This document shows, piece after piece, positions 48,953 to 59,668 of a stretch of 64,000 bases of DNA. Every line of letters begins with the position of its first letter. Position 1 is the first letter of the stretch. The stretch covers positions 7,812,001 to 7,876,000 of the forward strand of contig NC_092679.1 of assembly GCF_964355755.1 (NCBI RefSeq), in the 5' to 3' direction. The translations under genes were made by a program, and so were the position numbers. The stretch is from Antedon mediterranea (taxonomy: Eukaryota > Echinodermata > Crinoidea > Comatulida > Antedonidae). The notes under the pieces were generated by a model. The model ran no database searches. It worked only from the letters and a program-made list of their open reading frames with translations, and had not been told where the DNA came from.

Positions 48953-50804
48953 CTAGTTTTGTTCTTTCTGAACTTTCAATTCACGGTGCATTTCTTGGTT
49001 TCGCTTGAGCATTTGGTTGATGGAGTATTCACTCTCCTGACCGACCTCTGTCAGCCGAAGGTCAATGTGAAGTAAGGTCGTGTTTTCTTCTAAACCTTCC
49101 TGTATTTGCTTGCCACCATCCTATTAAGAAAAAGTAAATATACATTATAATGAAAACTGACGAGATATAATGAATTGTCACTCAATTTGAAAATGTTTGT
49201 GTATAACAACAGAAAACCTTGCATGCAAGTATCTACTAAAAATCACGGTGTAGAATCTAGATTAACAATACTTACTGGTCCTAGCCTGTTGCATGACAAG
49301 TCAATATATTTTAAGGTTGTATTATGGATGACAATTTGAGCAAGTACTGCTGCTGTTGGTTCACTAAGCTCATTACTACCAAGATTTAAGTTCTCTAATG
49401 TTGTGTTCTTAGTCAATGTTTGACAGATTGCCTGACCACCTTTAAAATAAAAAAAAACTGACATTATAGTTGAAAATGTAGATAAATGTGTTGCATTCTG
49501 TTTAACTGAAGTAACATTATACGAGTAATAACATTTAGCCTACTTAAATAAATTAGTATTCATTACCGTCATCTCCAATCCTGTTTAACTTCATATCCAA
49601 TAGTTTAAGAGTAGTATTCTTGGAAAGCGCATGCCCTATTGCTGCAGCACCATTGGCCCGAATCTTATTGTTACTCAAATTTAATTTAGTAAGTTTACAA
49701 CGTCCATTGATAAACTTTCCAATGGCTCTCGCTCCGCTGTCTGCAATCATGTTGTGAGATAGGTCCAGCTCTGATAGGCTTGGATGGTCAAGGATATGTG
49801 CAATTAGAACACGCGTCTTATCATCATCTACTTTACTTCTGTGTAACTTAAACACTTTAAGTGTTCGACATTTCTTAATACACTTAGACAATAAGAGACA
49901 ATCACGATTGGTAAACATAAACAGGTTCCACTCAAAGTTCATACCGCAATCTCGTACTCCATAAGTGATACTAAACTCTTGTAAATGTGGCAGTTTGTCA
50001 AAGACTGTGCTGAACTCAAAATGGTCCATAGAGGGTGTGTCTAACCCAGATTCACTTCCTACATCTGAGACATCATCTGGGATTTTGTTCGGTTCCTCTT
50101 TGACTGGAGGAAGCAACTGTTTTAAGTCAAGTTTCCAGATATATGGACTAGCAAGAGGAAGAGTGTTATTCAGTTGTGTTTCTTCTGTAGTCTCAGGTAC
50201 AAAATGTTCTATAATATATTCAATATGTCTCTCAAAGAACATTCTTTTCCAGTTGTGTTGATACTTGGATACATCACATACATTCCATGTTGCTTTACAT
50301 CTTCTTTGCCAGTAGCCTTCATCACACACTAGGTGGGAAACTACTGATAATGGTAGGTTGGTTGAAATCTTTTCCAGAACTTTGTCTTTGTATTTTGGCA
50401 ACAGCTCATTCAGCTTTGGATGTTCTGTGGAAAGAATGATGAGTAGTTTTAGTAATAATTTAATTTAAAGTTAGAGAAAGATTTTTTAAATGTTGGTGCT
50501 TCTCAGTATTTTTAGTATAAATTTATACAAAATTACCTGCAAAGTTATCAACAATATGCTTCACACAAAGTTCCGTTAGCAGAGGAACTGTAGCCAATGA
50601 CCAATTTGGATCTTCTGCAATTATCCGCCTCATGTTACGACTATCTGCAGCTGAATTGTTTTTGGCGCTTGTTAAAGGAGAAGGTAGCGATTTTCTTGTT
50701 CCACCACTTTTGACACTCTGTTTAGTTTGTGAAAAACTCCCGTTGTTATTTGCATTTTGGGCATCAGCTGATGAGCCATCAATAATCGGCGGTTCGGTAG
50801 ACAT
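48953..50804 (-). CDS. TCTE1: TCTE1 (DRC5), leucine-rich nexin-dynein regulatory complex subunit
   Basis: Leucine-rich-repeat subunit of the nexin-dynein regulatory complex of motile cilia and sperm flagella. Minus-strand exons 50537..50804, 49567..50424, 49276..49439 and 48953..49120 join in frame to 485 residues (human about 501). The N-terminal 50 residues are Ser/Asn-rich; NMRRIIAEDPNWSLATVPLL is almost identical to vertebrate TCTE1 as I recall it. Then come WKRMFFERHIE, DCGMNFEWNLF and KLHRSKVDDDKTR, followed by about six LRRs (LSELDLSHNMI, LTKLNLSNNKI, LENLNLGSNELSEPTA, LKYIDLSCNRLG). The C-terminal helix is charged. ATG 50804 is used: an acceptor (CTATCTAG) lies just upstream, so the 5' UTR is probably spliced, and the hydrophobic stretch of the longer frame is intronic. 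Its promoter side faces B3GALNT2. Confidence 0.95.
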
Positions 50805-51533
50805 GTCGGCCTCTTTTCTAGATAGTAGGAGAAACAGAAAAATCATTAATAAAATGTATGTTGTGGCCAAAAGTAGGCGAATAAAATAAACTAAATAAAA
50901 TTAAACATCTTTTTATTTATTTTTAATTGATTTGTTTGGCATTGTCGATTTTATTACTTATTAGTAAATTCTCATAAATTGCTTTATAAAATAATACATT
51001 AGATTGACATGGAGAATCCTAGCTACCTAGCTAGGCCTATACACTTACTACTAGCTAGGAGGCCTATTTTAGAGAATGCCTCGACTTTATACTAGGCCTA
51101 GTCTAGGAGGCACTGTTGACCACAAGCTAGCTATATACTTCACATCCAGCCTAGGCCTAGGGCCTAGCTAGGTTACAAGAAGACTAACATTGCAATGAAC
51201 TTGGTAAAGTAAAAAAACACATCAATATGAAGACAATGACTTCATAAATTAACTTACATGAAAATAGATATATAATTTGATGATTTAAGCGTGGTGTGCA
51301 GGTTGTAGCTAAACAAAAACAGCACTCTCTGTTTGCTGTTGCTATGGAACTTCCAAAATGATAACAGGAGATTTATGGAGTCCGCCCTCTATAAAGTAGT
51401 ATAAACAAAAACAAATCACACGTGGTGGGAGGCGAAGGATCACCAGCCTTAGCTTCTCTAGGCTCTAGCTAGATTCGTCTCGTCTTGGTGGCCTGGCCTA
51501 GCTCTAAAGTAGTAGGGAACTGCAGTGCAGATT
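50805..51533. promoter_or_regulatory. Shared TCTE1/B3GALNT2 divergent promoter region
   Basis: 729 bp between the two divergent start codons, containing a dense cluster of CTAGGCCTAG-type palindromes (51025-51175). No TATA box can be assigned with confidence. Similar clusters occur at 38860-38945 and 60255-60500. Confidence 0.45.
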
Positions 51534-54500
51534 ATGGTTTTTAAGTGTGTTTATATTAGCCAATTTCTGTGCATTCCTATGTTATGTATCTTCATAGGCA
51601 TTTTCTTTCTTTCTAATGTTAAAGGTAATATTTATTATTTAAAATCAAGAAATATGATCTGATAATCAACAATGAATAAATTAGGCCTATATAATAATAA
51701 TATTTATTTAGGGAATATTTTATTATCCTATATAAATAAATCTCCATTATATTACTGCAGTGCTAACTGCGCCGCATACTAACTTTGTAGTAGGTAGAGT
51801 CACGATCAATCGGCATAAACTCCGAGAGTGCATACCTCTGCCTACTGTAAAATTTCACCGAAAAAAAAAGTTTGTTGTGTCTTAATGCTGTGTGTGATTA
51901 GGCTACTTTCACTACAACCATGTGTATGCGAATTTGGTGTAATGTAACCAGCCATCTATATTTTCATTTTGGTAAAGATCTTGCAATAAATTTTTGAGTA
52001 ATCCTGCTAACAAGCAGACAAACACACGTGATAGACTACATACCTCCTTGGCGGCGGTAAATAAAGGATTACTGTACACCGTATGTTCAACTTGTTAGAG
52101 TCTTGATTTGGCGGGCGGAGGTAAATAAAGGATTACTGAACACCGTATGTTCAACTTGTTAGAGTCTTGATTTGGCGGAGGTAAATAAAGGATTACTGAA
52201 CACTGTATGTTCAACTTGTTAGAGTCTTGATTTGGCCGAGGTAAATAAAGGATTACTGAACACCGTATGTTCAACTTGTTAGAGTCTTGATTTGGCGGAG
52301 GTAAATAAAGGATTACTGAACACCGTATGTTCAACTTGTTAGAGTCTTGATTTGGCGGAGGTAAATAAAGGATTACTGAACACCGTATGTTCAACTTGTT
52401 AGTCTTGATTTGGCGGAGGTAAATAAAGGATTACTGTACACCGTATGTTCAACTTGTTAGTCTTGATTTGTAATATTCATTTACAGTAAATGAGGAAAAA
52501 GAACTAGTTGTGGGAATACTATCTGCCAGAGAAAACTTTGTTAGACGAGATGTATTGCGAAATACTTGGGTAGGATACACCAATGCAAAACTTCAAGACC
52601 GGTATTTACAATTTTTATAATAATGTTTATAATATTTCCATATATAAACTTTACTGAACATTATTTTGGTTACTTTAGATTGACTGTTCATTTTGGTAAT
52701 TACAAAAGTATTGCTTTAAACATTTCATATATAACAACTAAATAATAAAAGGATGAAATAGAAATAATTCATTTTTCTATATATTTTAATACTAAATGCT
52801 ACAATAATAAGAAATGCATTTGTAATGTTATACTTTTTAATAATAATATTTTACTTTTCAGAATTAAAGTAAAATTTGTCATTGGAAACAAATGTTGTCA
52901 TATTCATGAAGATGACAGAATAAGCCCATATTCCTGTCAGAACTTACACTATGACTACAAAGGGAGTAAGTGACTGTATAGTATGGTAGTATAGTTTTAT
53001 TAATACATTTTTGTAAAATAATGCAATTTTCGTTGGTACTACCTGTATTTGTTTTTCCATTTACTACACAATTGAATTGTCTAATGCACTGTACACTGAA
53101 TTCTGTTAGCAAACAATTAATGGAATTTATAATTTTTTTTTAGATTTACGAGATGAAATGTTTGTTTTTAAGGACACTATTTCGGTGAAAACCATCCCCA
53201 TTGAGCTTCAGAATGTTGGATTTGATTTCCGGGTAAGATTTTCTACCTAGCCAATCAATTTTGTCAAAGTTTTTAAATTATTATTACCAATAATATGGGA
53301 TAATGCGTAATTAATATGATTATTGGTTATTTTAGGTTCATCATGATGTTGTTATTGTAATGCTTGGAATATTAAATAGCTGTATTCAATCAAATCAAAA
53401 TATATACAATGTCAGTGTGTATGACGCCTCACATCAGGTAAGATCAATTTATTTTTGTATTGATCTGAGGATCCCTAATGCTTCAGCCGGAGGAGACACT
53501 AATACATATATATGGTGCTTGCTAAATATACAAATTAAAGGGAAGAAATAATTTTAAACAAAATAATAAAGGTAAAGGAACTTCAGATTAGGAACTTCAC
53601 CAATACAATGAATAACTTATAATTAATCTAAACGTTATCTTACTTTAGGAGATTTTTGTAAGTGTAAACTTTAGTGCTGATGATCCTGGGATGTTATCTG
53701 GTGTTTGGCGTTTTAAAACTGTAAAACAAATGGTCTACCCAAAAGTAAGGTATTCATTTAATTCAGAGTACTGTATATCTAATCTAAATCTAAAATTATT
53801 TTAACCCAATCATACTCGAGTATTGTTTTTAAAAGTGGTTTCAAACCAGTTTTAAGCTCTGTCCACAACTATCAAACTTTATGTGACAAAAAATGTGATG
53901 TGCCCATAAATGGACACAATGACGTCACACTACCATTGACTACCATTGGGCACATCACACTTATTTTGTTAAACTAGTTTGATAGTGTAGACAGAACTTT
54001 ATACTGCAGTATTGTTTGTTTTTCTTTCTAATCTGTTGTATACTCAATTTTATTCTCATATTTTGCAGGGCTTTGAAGGATCTTTAATAACTCGTGTTGA
54101 TGTACAAAATGTTTGGCAAAGTATAGATCCATTGCAGCATTTGAAAGGGGCAGTTCAAGAGGAAGATGTAATAACTATTACAAAGGTACATAATCGATTG
54201 AAAAGTCGAGAGCCTCAACAGTTTTTTTCATAACTAAATATTCATTTGGAATGATTACCTTACATTTTTTGTAAACTAGTACTGTTTTCATCAAACTCGT
54301 CCATCCCTAACATATTAAATAATTTATTTTCTTTTAAGGGACTCCGAATTATTAAGGAGAACGGTGATTCTTCTTTTGAACCTTTCATGAAAGAAAGTGA
54401 TCATCAACTTACAAACAGCAATATGTTATATATACTTGATGGTGAGCGAAGTAAAATTAGTGTTATTATTAAAATATACGAACTCACCATGTTTTCCACT

Positions 54501-56415
54501 GCATACAAGCAGAAGTGTGTAGCTTATACAGTTCAATTATATTACTGCTCTTTCCGTTATATCTTCATTTTTTAGATTCTGAACAGGTTCACTCATGGCA
54601 CTTGAACAAGTCAAAACGGGATTTAGAGCGACTCACTGAACTTTCTAAGGAATCAAAATTACTGAAAGAAGAGCAGAATAAATACAACGATATAATCTTT
54701 GTTGATGTTATTGATGTATACAGCAATATTCCATCAAAGCTTTTGAAATTTTATAAATGGTAATTAGGGACTTTTGTTGTTTTAGTTCATCCAACATAGA
54801 CATGTTATGGTAAAAAATCACCTATTTGCTGCTTGTAAATAAAAACAAAATAAAGCTCTGTCTACACTATTAAACTTTATGTGATGTGCCCATATTATAT
54901 TGATATGATGATGTTATCACTACCTTATTTGAGCACATCACACTTTGGACTTATTGTCTTATTCTTCAGGGTGTCCAACTCAATACAATTTAAATATATC
55001 ATGAAGGCAGATGATGATACCTTTGTTAATCCTTATACTTTGATAAAGGTGAGAATACTAACAAGTTTTATACAGTACTTACAGGTTGGTTTCCTTGTTA
55101 TTGGAAACTCAATTATTATACTTACTGGCCCTGGAATAAGCCTTGACAAGTTAGTCTAAGAGGTGGGCTTATGCCCGAGGTTCTGTATTTAAATCATTGA
55201 GATGAAATAACTGCACATATGGGGAGTGGGCTTATATTTGAGGACCAAAATGTAATTGGTGAGTGAGTGGCCGAGCGGTTAAGACAGTGGAACCGTAATT
55301 ACATCGGCAGGGGTTCGAGGCTCACTCACTCCATGGTTCTGGTGGTAGAACGAGTCTTCTCGGATAAGGACTATAAACCGTAGGTCCAGTGTACACAACT
55401 AGCTCGTGTGAACCTAGTACATCTTTCGAGACGAGTAGGGGGTTACCCCGGTGTATTGGTACATCACAGCCACTGATCACCAACTGGGCCCTCTGGGAGA
55501 CCAGTCTTTGACTGAAGAGGTTACCCAGTATAAATATATATTTCAATCAATCAAAAGTATTTCCTGTATATGTTCATTGAGATGAAAATAACTTCAAATA
55601 TGGGGAGTGGGCTTACATTCGAGGACCAAAATCTAATTGGTTATTTCTTGTATAGGTTCATTGAAATGAAAATAACTGCACATACTATGAAGTGTGGGCT
55701 TGTTTCGAGGATGTCTATGGTACTACAGTACAGGCTCATGTAATGCTTTTAATAAATGCAGTTTGTTGATTAGTTTTTAGATGAATATAATCTGAACGCA
55801 AGTTGGAGTTGGTGGGGAAGTTTTAGAAGAAATTGGAAGGTGAATCAATATGGCAAGTGGGCAGATTTTGAGTACAATTCGCTTACATATCCACCATTTG
55901 CTTGTGGCTCTGGAAACGTTCTCTCATCAGATCTTATAAGCTGGATTGCAAATAATGAATGGTAAATAAGATGACTTCTTTTAAAAATAATCTGCTACAA
56001 AAAGAATGTGAATCTTCTTGCCAATGTGATTTGATAGAGAATAAGTGCATATTTGATATGGGAAAACTTTTGGGTCACTTTCATATGCTTTCGCTACTGT
56101 AAATTTAAATATGTTATACTTACTCATTCACCTACAACTCTTTAATATGTGTCTTTTATTTTTCAAGGAAATATTTAAAAAAAAAAATAAAAAATATTTG
56201 TTTTTTATAGTTTCCTACATTGCTATCAAGGAGAAGATATTTCTGTCGGTATTTGGCTGGCTGCAGTGCGCCCTCATTATATTCACAACTCCGATTTCCT
56301 TTGTGACAATGGTTGCAACTCGGAAATGATACTATCTGCACAAAATTCCATAAATGATATTCTTGCCATGTGGGATAATTTATTAGCCTGTAAAAACCCT
56401 TGTAGGTGTTTTTAA
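51534..56415 (+). CDS. B3GALNT2: B3GALNT2, beta-1,3-N-acetylgalactosaminyltransferase 2
   Basis: ER/Golgi GT31 enzyme that adds GalNAc to GlcNAc in the phosphorylated O-mannosyl core M3 glycan of alpha-dystroglycan. Exons 51534..51624, 52487..52601, 52862..52965, 53144..53232, 53336..53437, 53649..53744, 54069..54185, 54339..54441, 54576..54759, 54970..55048, 55774..55961, 56211..56415 give 490 residues (human 500). N-terminal signal anchor (about 9-27); VVGILSARENFVRRDVLRNTW opens the catalytic region; DDD at 348-350 in MKADDDTFV is the metal/donor site; then SWWGSF, NQYGKWADFEY, YPPFACGSGNV and YQGEDISVGIW; the C-terminus ends CKNPCRCF. The acceptor of exon 11 is TTGATTAG before 55774; the nearer TTTTTAG would give a stop. 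Intron 1 holds a 60 bp minisatellite; introns 6, 9 and 10 hold MITE and SINE copies. Confidence 0.93.
52030..52475. repeat. 60 bp minisatellite in B3GALNT2 intron 1
   Basis: About seven copies of a unit containing GGTAAATAAAGGATTACTGA, ACACCGTATGTTCAACTTGT and TAGAGTCTTGATTTGGCGGA, ending just before the exon 2 acceptor. The unit is a multiple of three and stays open on the minus strand for about 99 codons, which I treat as artefact. Confidence 0.93.
53852..54001. repeat. TTAAGCTCTGTCTACAC MITE, full-length copy
   Basis: Both ends present (TTAAGCTCTGTCCACAACTA and ATAGTGTAGACAGAACTTTA), 150 bp, in B3GALNT2 intron 6. Confidence 0.75.
54851..54950. repeat. TTAAGCTCTGTCTACAC MITE, right end missing
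   Basis: Left end TAAAGCTCTGTCTACACTAT is intact and GAGCACATCACACTTTG is still visible, but the right inverted repeat is absent. It ends less than 30 bp before the exon 10 acceptor of B3GALNT2. Confidence 0.65.
55185..55720. repeat. ~75 bp tandem repeat split by a SINE
   Basis: Three diverged copies of a unit containing GAGTGGGCTTATATTTGAGG and ACCAAAATGTAATTGGT in B3GALNT2 intron 10. The SINE at 55259-55552 sits between the first and second copies. Confidence 0.65.
55259..55552 (+). repeat. tRNA-derived SINE, copy 2
   Basis: The same family as 1331-1645: box A GTGGCCGAGCGGTTAAGAC, box B GGGTTCGAGGC, body and CAATCAATC end all present. It lacks an 11 bp stretch between boxes A and B and part of the mid-body. 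Oriented with the host gene. Confidence 0.87.
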
Positions 56416-56509
56416 ATTTATTTTTTATTTGATCAAACTAAGATATTGACATAATTTTGTTTCTTCTGTAACTTGTATAGAAAAGTATTTTAAAAGTTGT
56501 ATTTTTATA

Positions 56510-56515
56510 AATAAA
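56510..56515 (+). terminator. Candidate B3GALNT2 poly(A) signal
   Basis: AATAAA about 95 bp after the stop. The 410 bp gap to the convergent gene (56416-56825) otherwise shows only AT-rich sequence. Confidence 0.5.
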
Positions 56516-56825
56516 ACACATTTAACTAGAACATTAAATTCATGTAAATTATATAAAAACTGTCAAACTTGGAATCATAACAATTATTAAAAATGTACTG
56601 GGATGTCAAAAATATAATGTGAACCAAGTACTCCTTCAAAAAATGAGTACAATAAAAGGTAAATATTATTGAACTTTAAATATAAAACAGCAATACAAAT
56701 ATTGAACACTTAAATACAACCATCATAATTAATAACTTTTTAACTAACATTATAAAGCAATAAAATCCATTATTGAAATATCTATAATAATAATAAAGTT
56801 TATTTTTGCTTTCAAAGATAGTGGT

Positions 56826-59668
56826 TTACAATGTTTGTTTCTGTTCTGAGATAATTGAGCGTTCTCGCTGACTTCTATTGTACTCGTTCAGCTCACAAGC
56901 ACGTTCACTAAAACGGAAAGTGGCAAAATTAGTTTTTGAGTGAACTTGCAACTGAATACTAAAATGTCATTAGGTTAGTTATAGCTGCCGTTTTAATATT
57001 TTAAACAATCATGGTTCCCAAACACATTCATTTTCTTACCTATACAGTGTCTTGTATTCTGTTGGGAAGTCTTTCCAAGTTTTTCCCAACAATCTTGTAA
57101 TTTCTCTTCCTTCAATCTCAGGCCAGCAACTAAAATAAGTTAAAAACAAAACATGTTTACAGTAGAAATAAAAAAAAATTTAAACTATAACAAATTTTTT
57201 TACAAATATTAGTATTTAATTTCATACCTTCGAAATTTATGATGGTTAATTTTTGTAAATAGTTGATAACCATTAATCCAAGATCTGCTGTTTACGGATG
57301 AATCTTGTGATGTGGAGAGGTGACTTAGCTTTGGACCATTGATAAGTCTAAGTACTTGCTCAATACTGTTTGGTAGTTGTATAGTCGCACCACTTCCATC
57401 TAATGGTATTGTTGGAATTGTCTCGCGTGTAAACATCACATCATTTTCAATCCAATTAATGCAAAATTCATCTTCATCACTGTCTGTATCTTCGTCAAAT
57501 ACAACTGATGAATTTGTAGACATTTCAACAACAGCATTGGGACTGAAATCCTTCATTGATTTTGCTTTTTTATCTGATATTGGTATGAACTTTTCTGTTG
57601 TGCCAAAGGGTTCTTTTAGTATGACTTCATTTATGACACTGACTGGATTGTAAGATTCTTCAGGTAATCCTACTGCTGTTACAGCTGTTAAAATATCATC
57701 TTGAGTTAAGATACCATGTGTCCTGTGATCTTCTCTCAACTGATCATAGGCTGGTAACAGAATTTCATCAGATTTCAATGACAAATCATCATCTTGAGAG
57801 GCTATCATCTCATCTGACATTTGAGTACTGGCGCAGCTTCCTGACCAAAAGCTTGGATTGGTATTTGTAAAAGAGCTAGTACTTGAAGTTGGACTTGAAC
57901 TGCAATCTGAAACCGGATTTGGATTATTTTTGTAGTGTTGTGAGTTTGTTACATCAGATTGATTCTCATCACTTAAGTTCGTACTCATCTGTTTAGTAGT
58001 CGTTAAATCTTGGAGGTTACTTTTTATCTGAATATTATTTGGTACATCAGTTGCCTGTCGTTTTTTAGTCTTTAAATGATCCACTCCACATGATGATGTC
58101 ATCGGAAGGACATTGAAAACATAAGATGGCGCTATCACTGCTTTACTAACCATTAGTGGTATTGGTACTCCATGATTATCAGGATTTTGAAAACCTGCTG
58201 GAATGTTTGGCCGCATGATTGGTGGATAAGTATAGTCTGAAAAAATATATGAATAAAATAAATGTAAAAGATTCAATTAATTAAGAATGCTAAGTAAATA
58301 AATCTATTGCTTAAAGATAAAATTACTGTAGTTTGAAATTATATTTATGGAGATTACCGTATATGATTTAGTATAGTCACTCACATGGGATTGATATACT
58401 GTACTGGTTATATGGGTAACAATACAATTATAGTGAATAGTACAAAAACAATGGTAGAATTTTATACCAGCTGAAGCTTTTGCAGATGTTGACCAGTGCA
58501 TTCTAGAACCACCTGGAATGTCATGCCTGGATTTGCAAATTGGTGGCAAGACGGGCAGTTTGTGGCCTAATAACTCTTCCATAACTTCATTAGAAAATGG
58601 CGTATATGCTGGAACTGAGCACTTCTTTTCACCTATTTTACAAAATAAACATATTTCAGTATAATATAGTAGTACTGTACTACTTTTTAGTTATTGTATA
58701 ATATCAAAACAGATTAGAAGAATATGCCCATTTTTATACTATATGTATTGTATTCAATTTATTTATTCACACTATTTAGCAATGATTGTAATGTGTAGTC
58801 TAAAAATTTACTACCTTGAGTATTATTAAATGGTTTATCAAATACTGCTAGACCGCCAACAAAATCAGACTGCATATCCAATTCATAGCTTAATAATGAG
58901 ATCTTCGTTTTCAAGTAATCCATATAGGCACTTGCTCGATGGAGAACATTGTACTACAGTATAAAGAAACAATTTTATAAATATTGTTGTGTTAAATACA
59001 TGCAACTTTTATCTATGTTGGTGCTCTGCTTACCTTGGTTTCATTCTTTGATGGTTCTCCCTGGGGGTATGGTATTGTTTTGACAATCTCTTTAATTGCA
59101 AGATTTAGATTATGATGTCGGAATCTAAATTAAAGTAAACATACTAATGATCATCACTAATTATTATTGTTTTTTTTTTATATTTGGTTGTCAAATATTC
59201 TTAATCCCACATGAGGCAATTTAAATAACAGGACTGAAGGATAATCAAAGTAGGCCTACCATAAATATAATCAATAAAACACAACAAAAACATTAAACAC
59301 AACATAATAAAATTCCATAAATTAATTCATAATATTGTTAAAATAAATCATTTTCCACTTTTATTTAACTGAGTCTTATACCAGTTTGCAACAAAGGAAT
59401 TCCATTTTTGTTAATAACTGGTTTTAGTTGATTAATCAATTTGATTTCAACAAAAAACATTCAAATCTATTTAGTCAGCAAGAATGCAAACTACATCAAT
59501 TAGTTGACAAGTACCATACCTTTCATTCATTCGATGTTGTTCTTTTCTATCTTCATTTGCCATTTGTTTTTTGCGAGACCTTGGTGAAGTTTCATGGTAT
59601 TTCAGAGGATTCCGGGGGTCTACAATCACCCTGTAAGGTTGGATTTTACCATGGTTACCTTCATGCAT
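56826..59668 (-). CDS. bHLH plus HMG-box protein, MEIOSIN-like
   Basis: Predicted nuclear transcription factor, 574 residues; minus-strand exons 59520..59668, 59034..59124, 58815..58953, 58468..58632, 57228..58236, 57040..57129 and 56826..56907, all in frame. A bHLH occupies about residues 31-104: the basic stretch has H45, E49, R50 and R52 in the spacing of E-box-binding proteins, then helix 1 (NLNLAIKEIVKTI), a loop, and helix 2 (VLHRASAYMDYLKTKISLL). The middle is disordered Ser/Thr/Asn-rich with a conserved-looking EELLGHKLPVLPPICKSR and an acidic patch (DEDTDSDEDEF). An HMG-box-like domain lies at about 500-558 (NGYQLFTKINHHKFRR, WPEIEGREITRLLGKTWKDF). One protein with both domains is the hallmark of MEIOSIN, the STRA8 partner at meiotic entry in mammals. 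Orthology is inference. ATG 59668 has an in-frame stop just upstream; non-coding 5' exons are likely. Confidence 0.72.

Noticed and set aside
50805-50870. Longer TCTE1 frame with a hydrophobic N-terminus (MATTYILLMIFLFLLL)
   Set aside because: An acceptor-like CTATCTAG sits between it and ATG 50804, and TCTE1 is an axonemal protein without a signal peptide.
52095-52394. 99-codon minus-strand frame with a perfect 20-residue repeat
   Set aside because: The 60 bp minisatellite is a multiple of three, so any open frame persists; it lies in an intron of B3GALNT2 on the opposite strand.
55781-55790. Acceptor TTTTTAG directly before ATGAATATAATC for B3GALNT2 exon 11
   Set aside because: Phase 0 from exon 10 would hit TGA four codons later; the upstream TTGATTAG acceptor keeps the frame and adds Phe-Leu-Asp.
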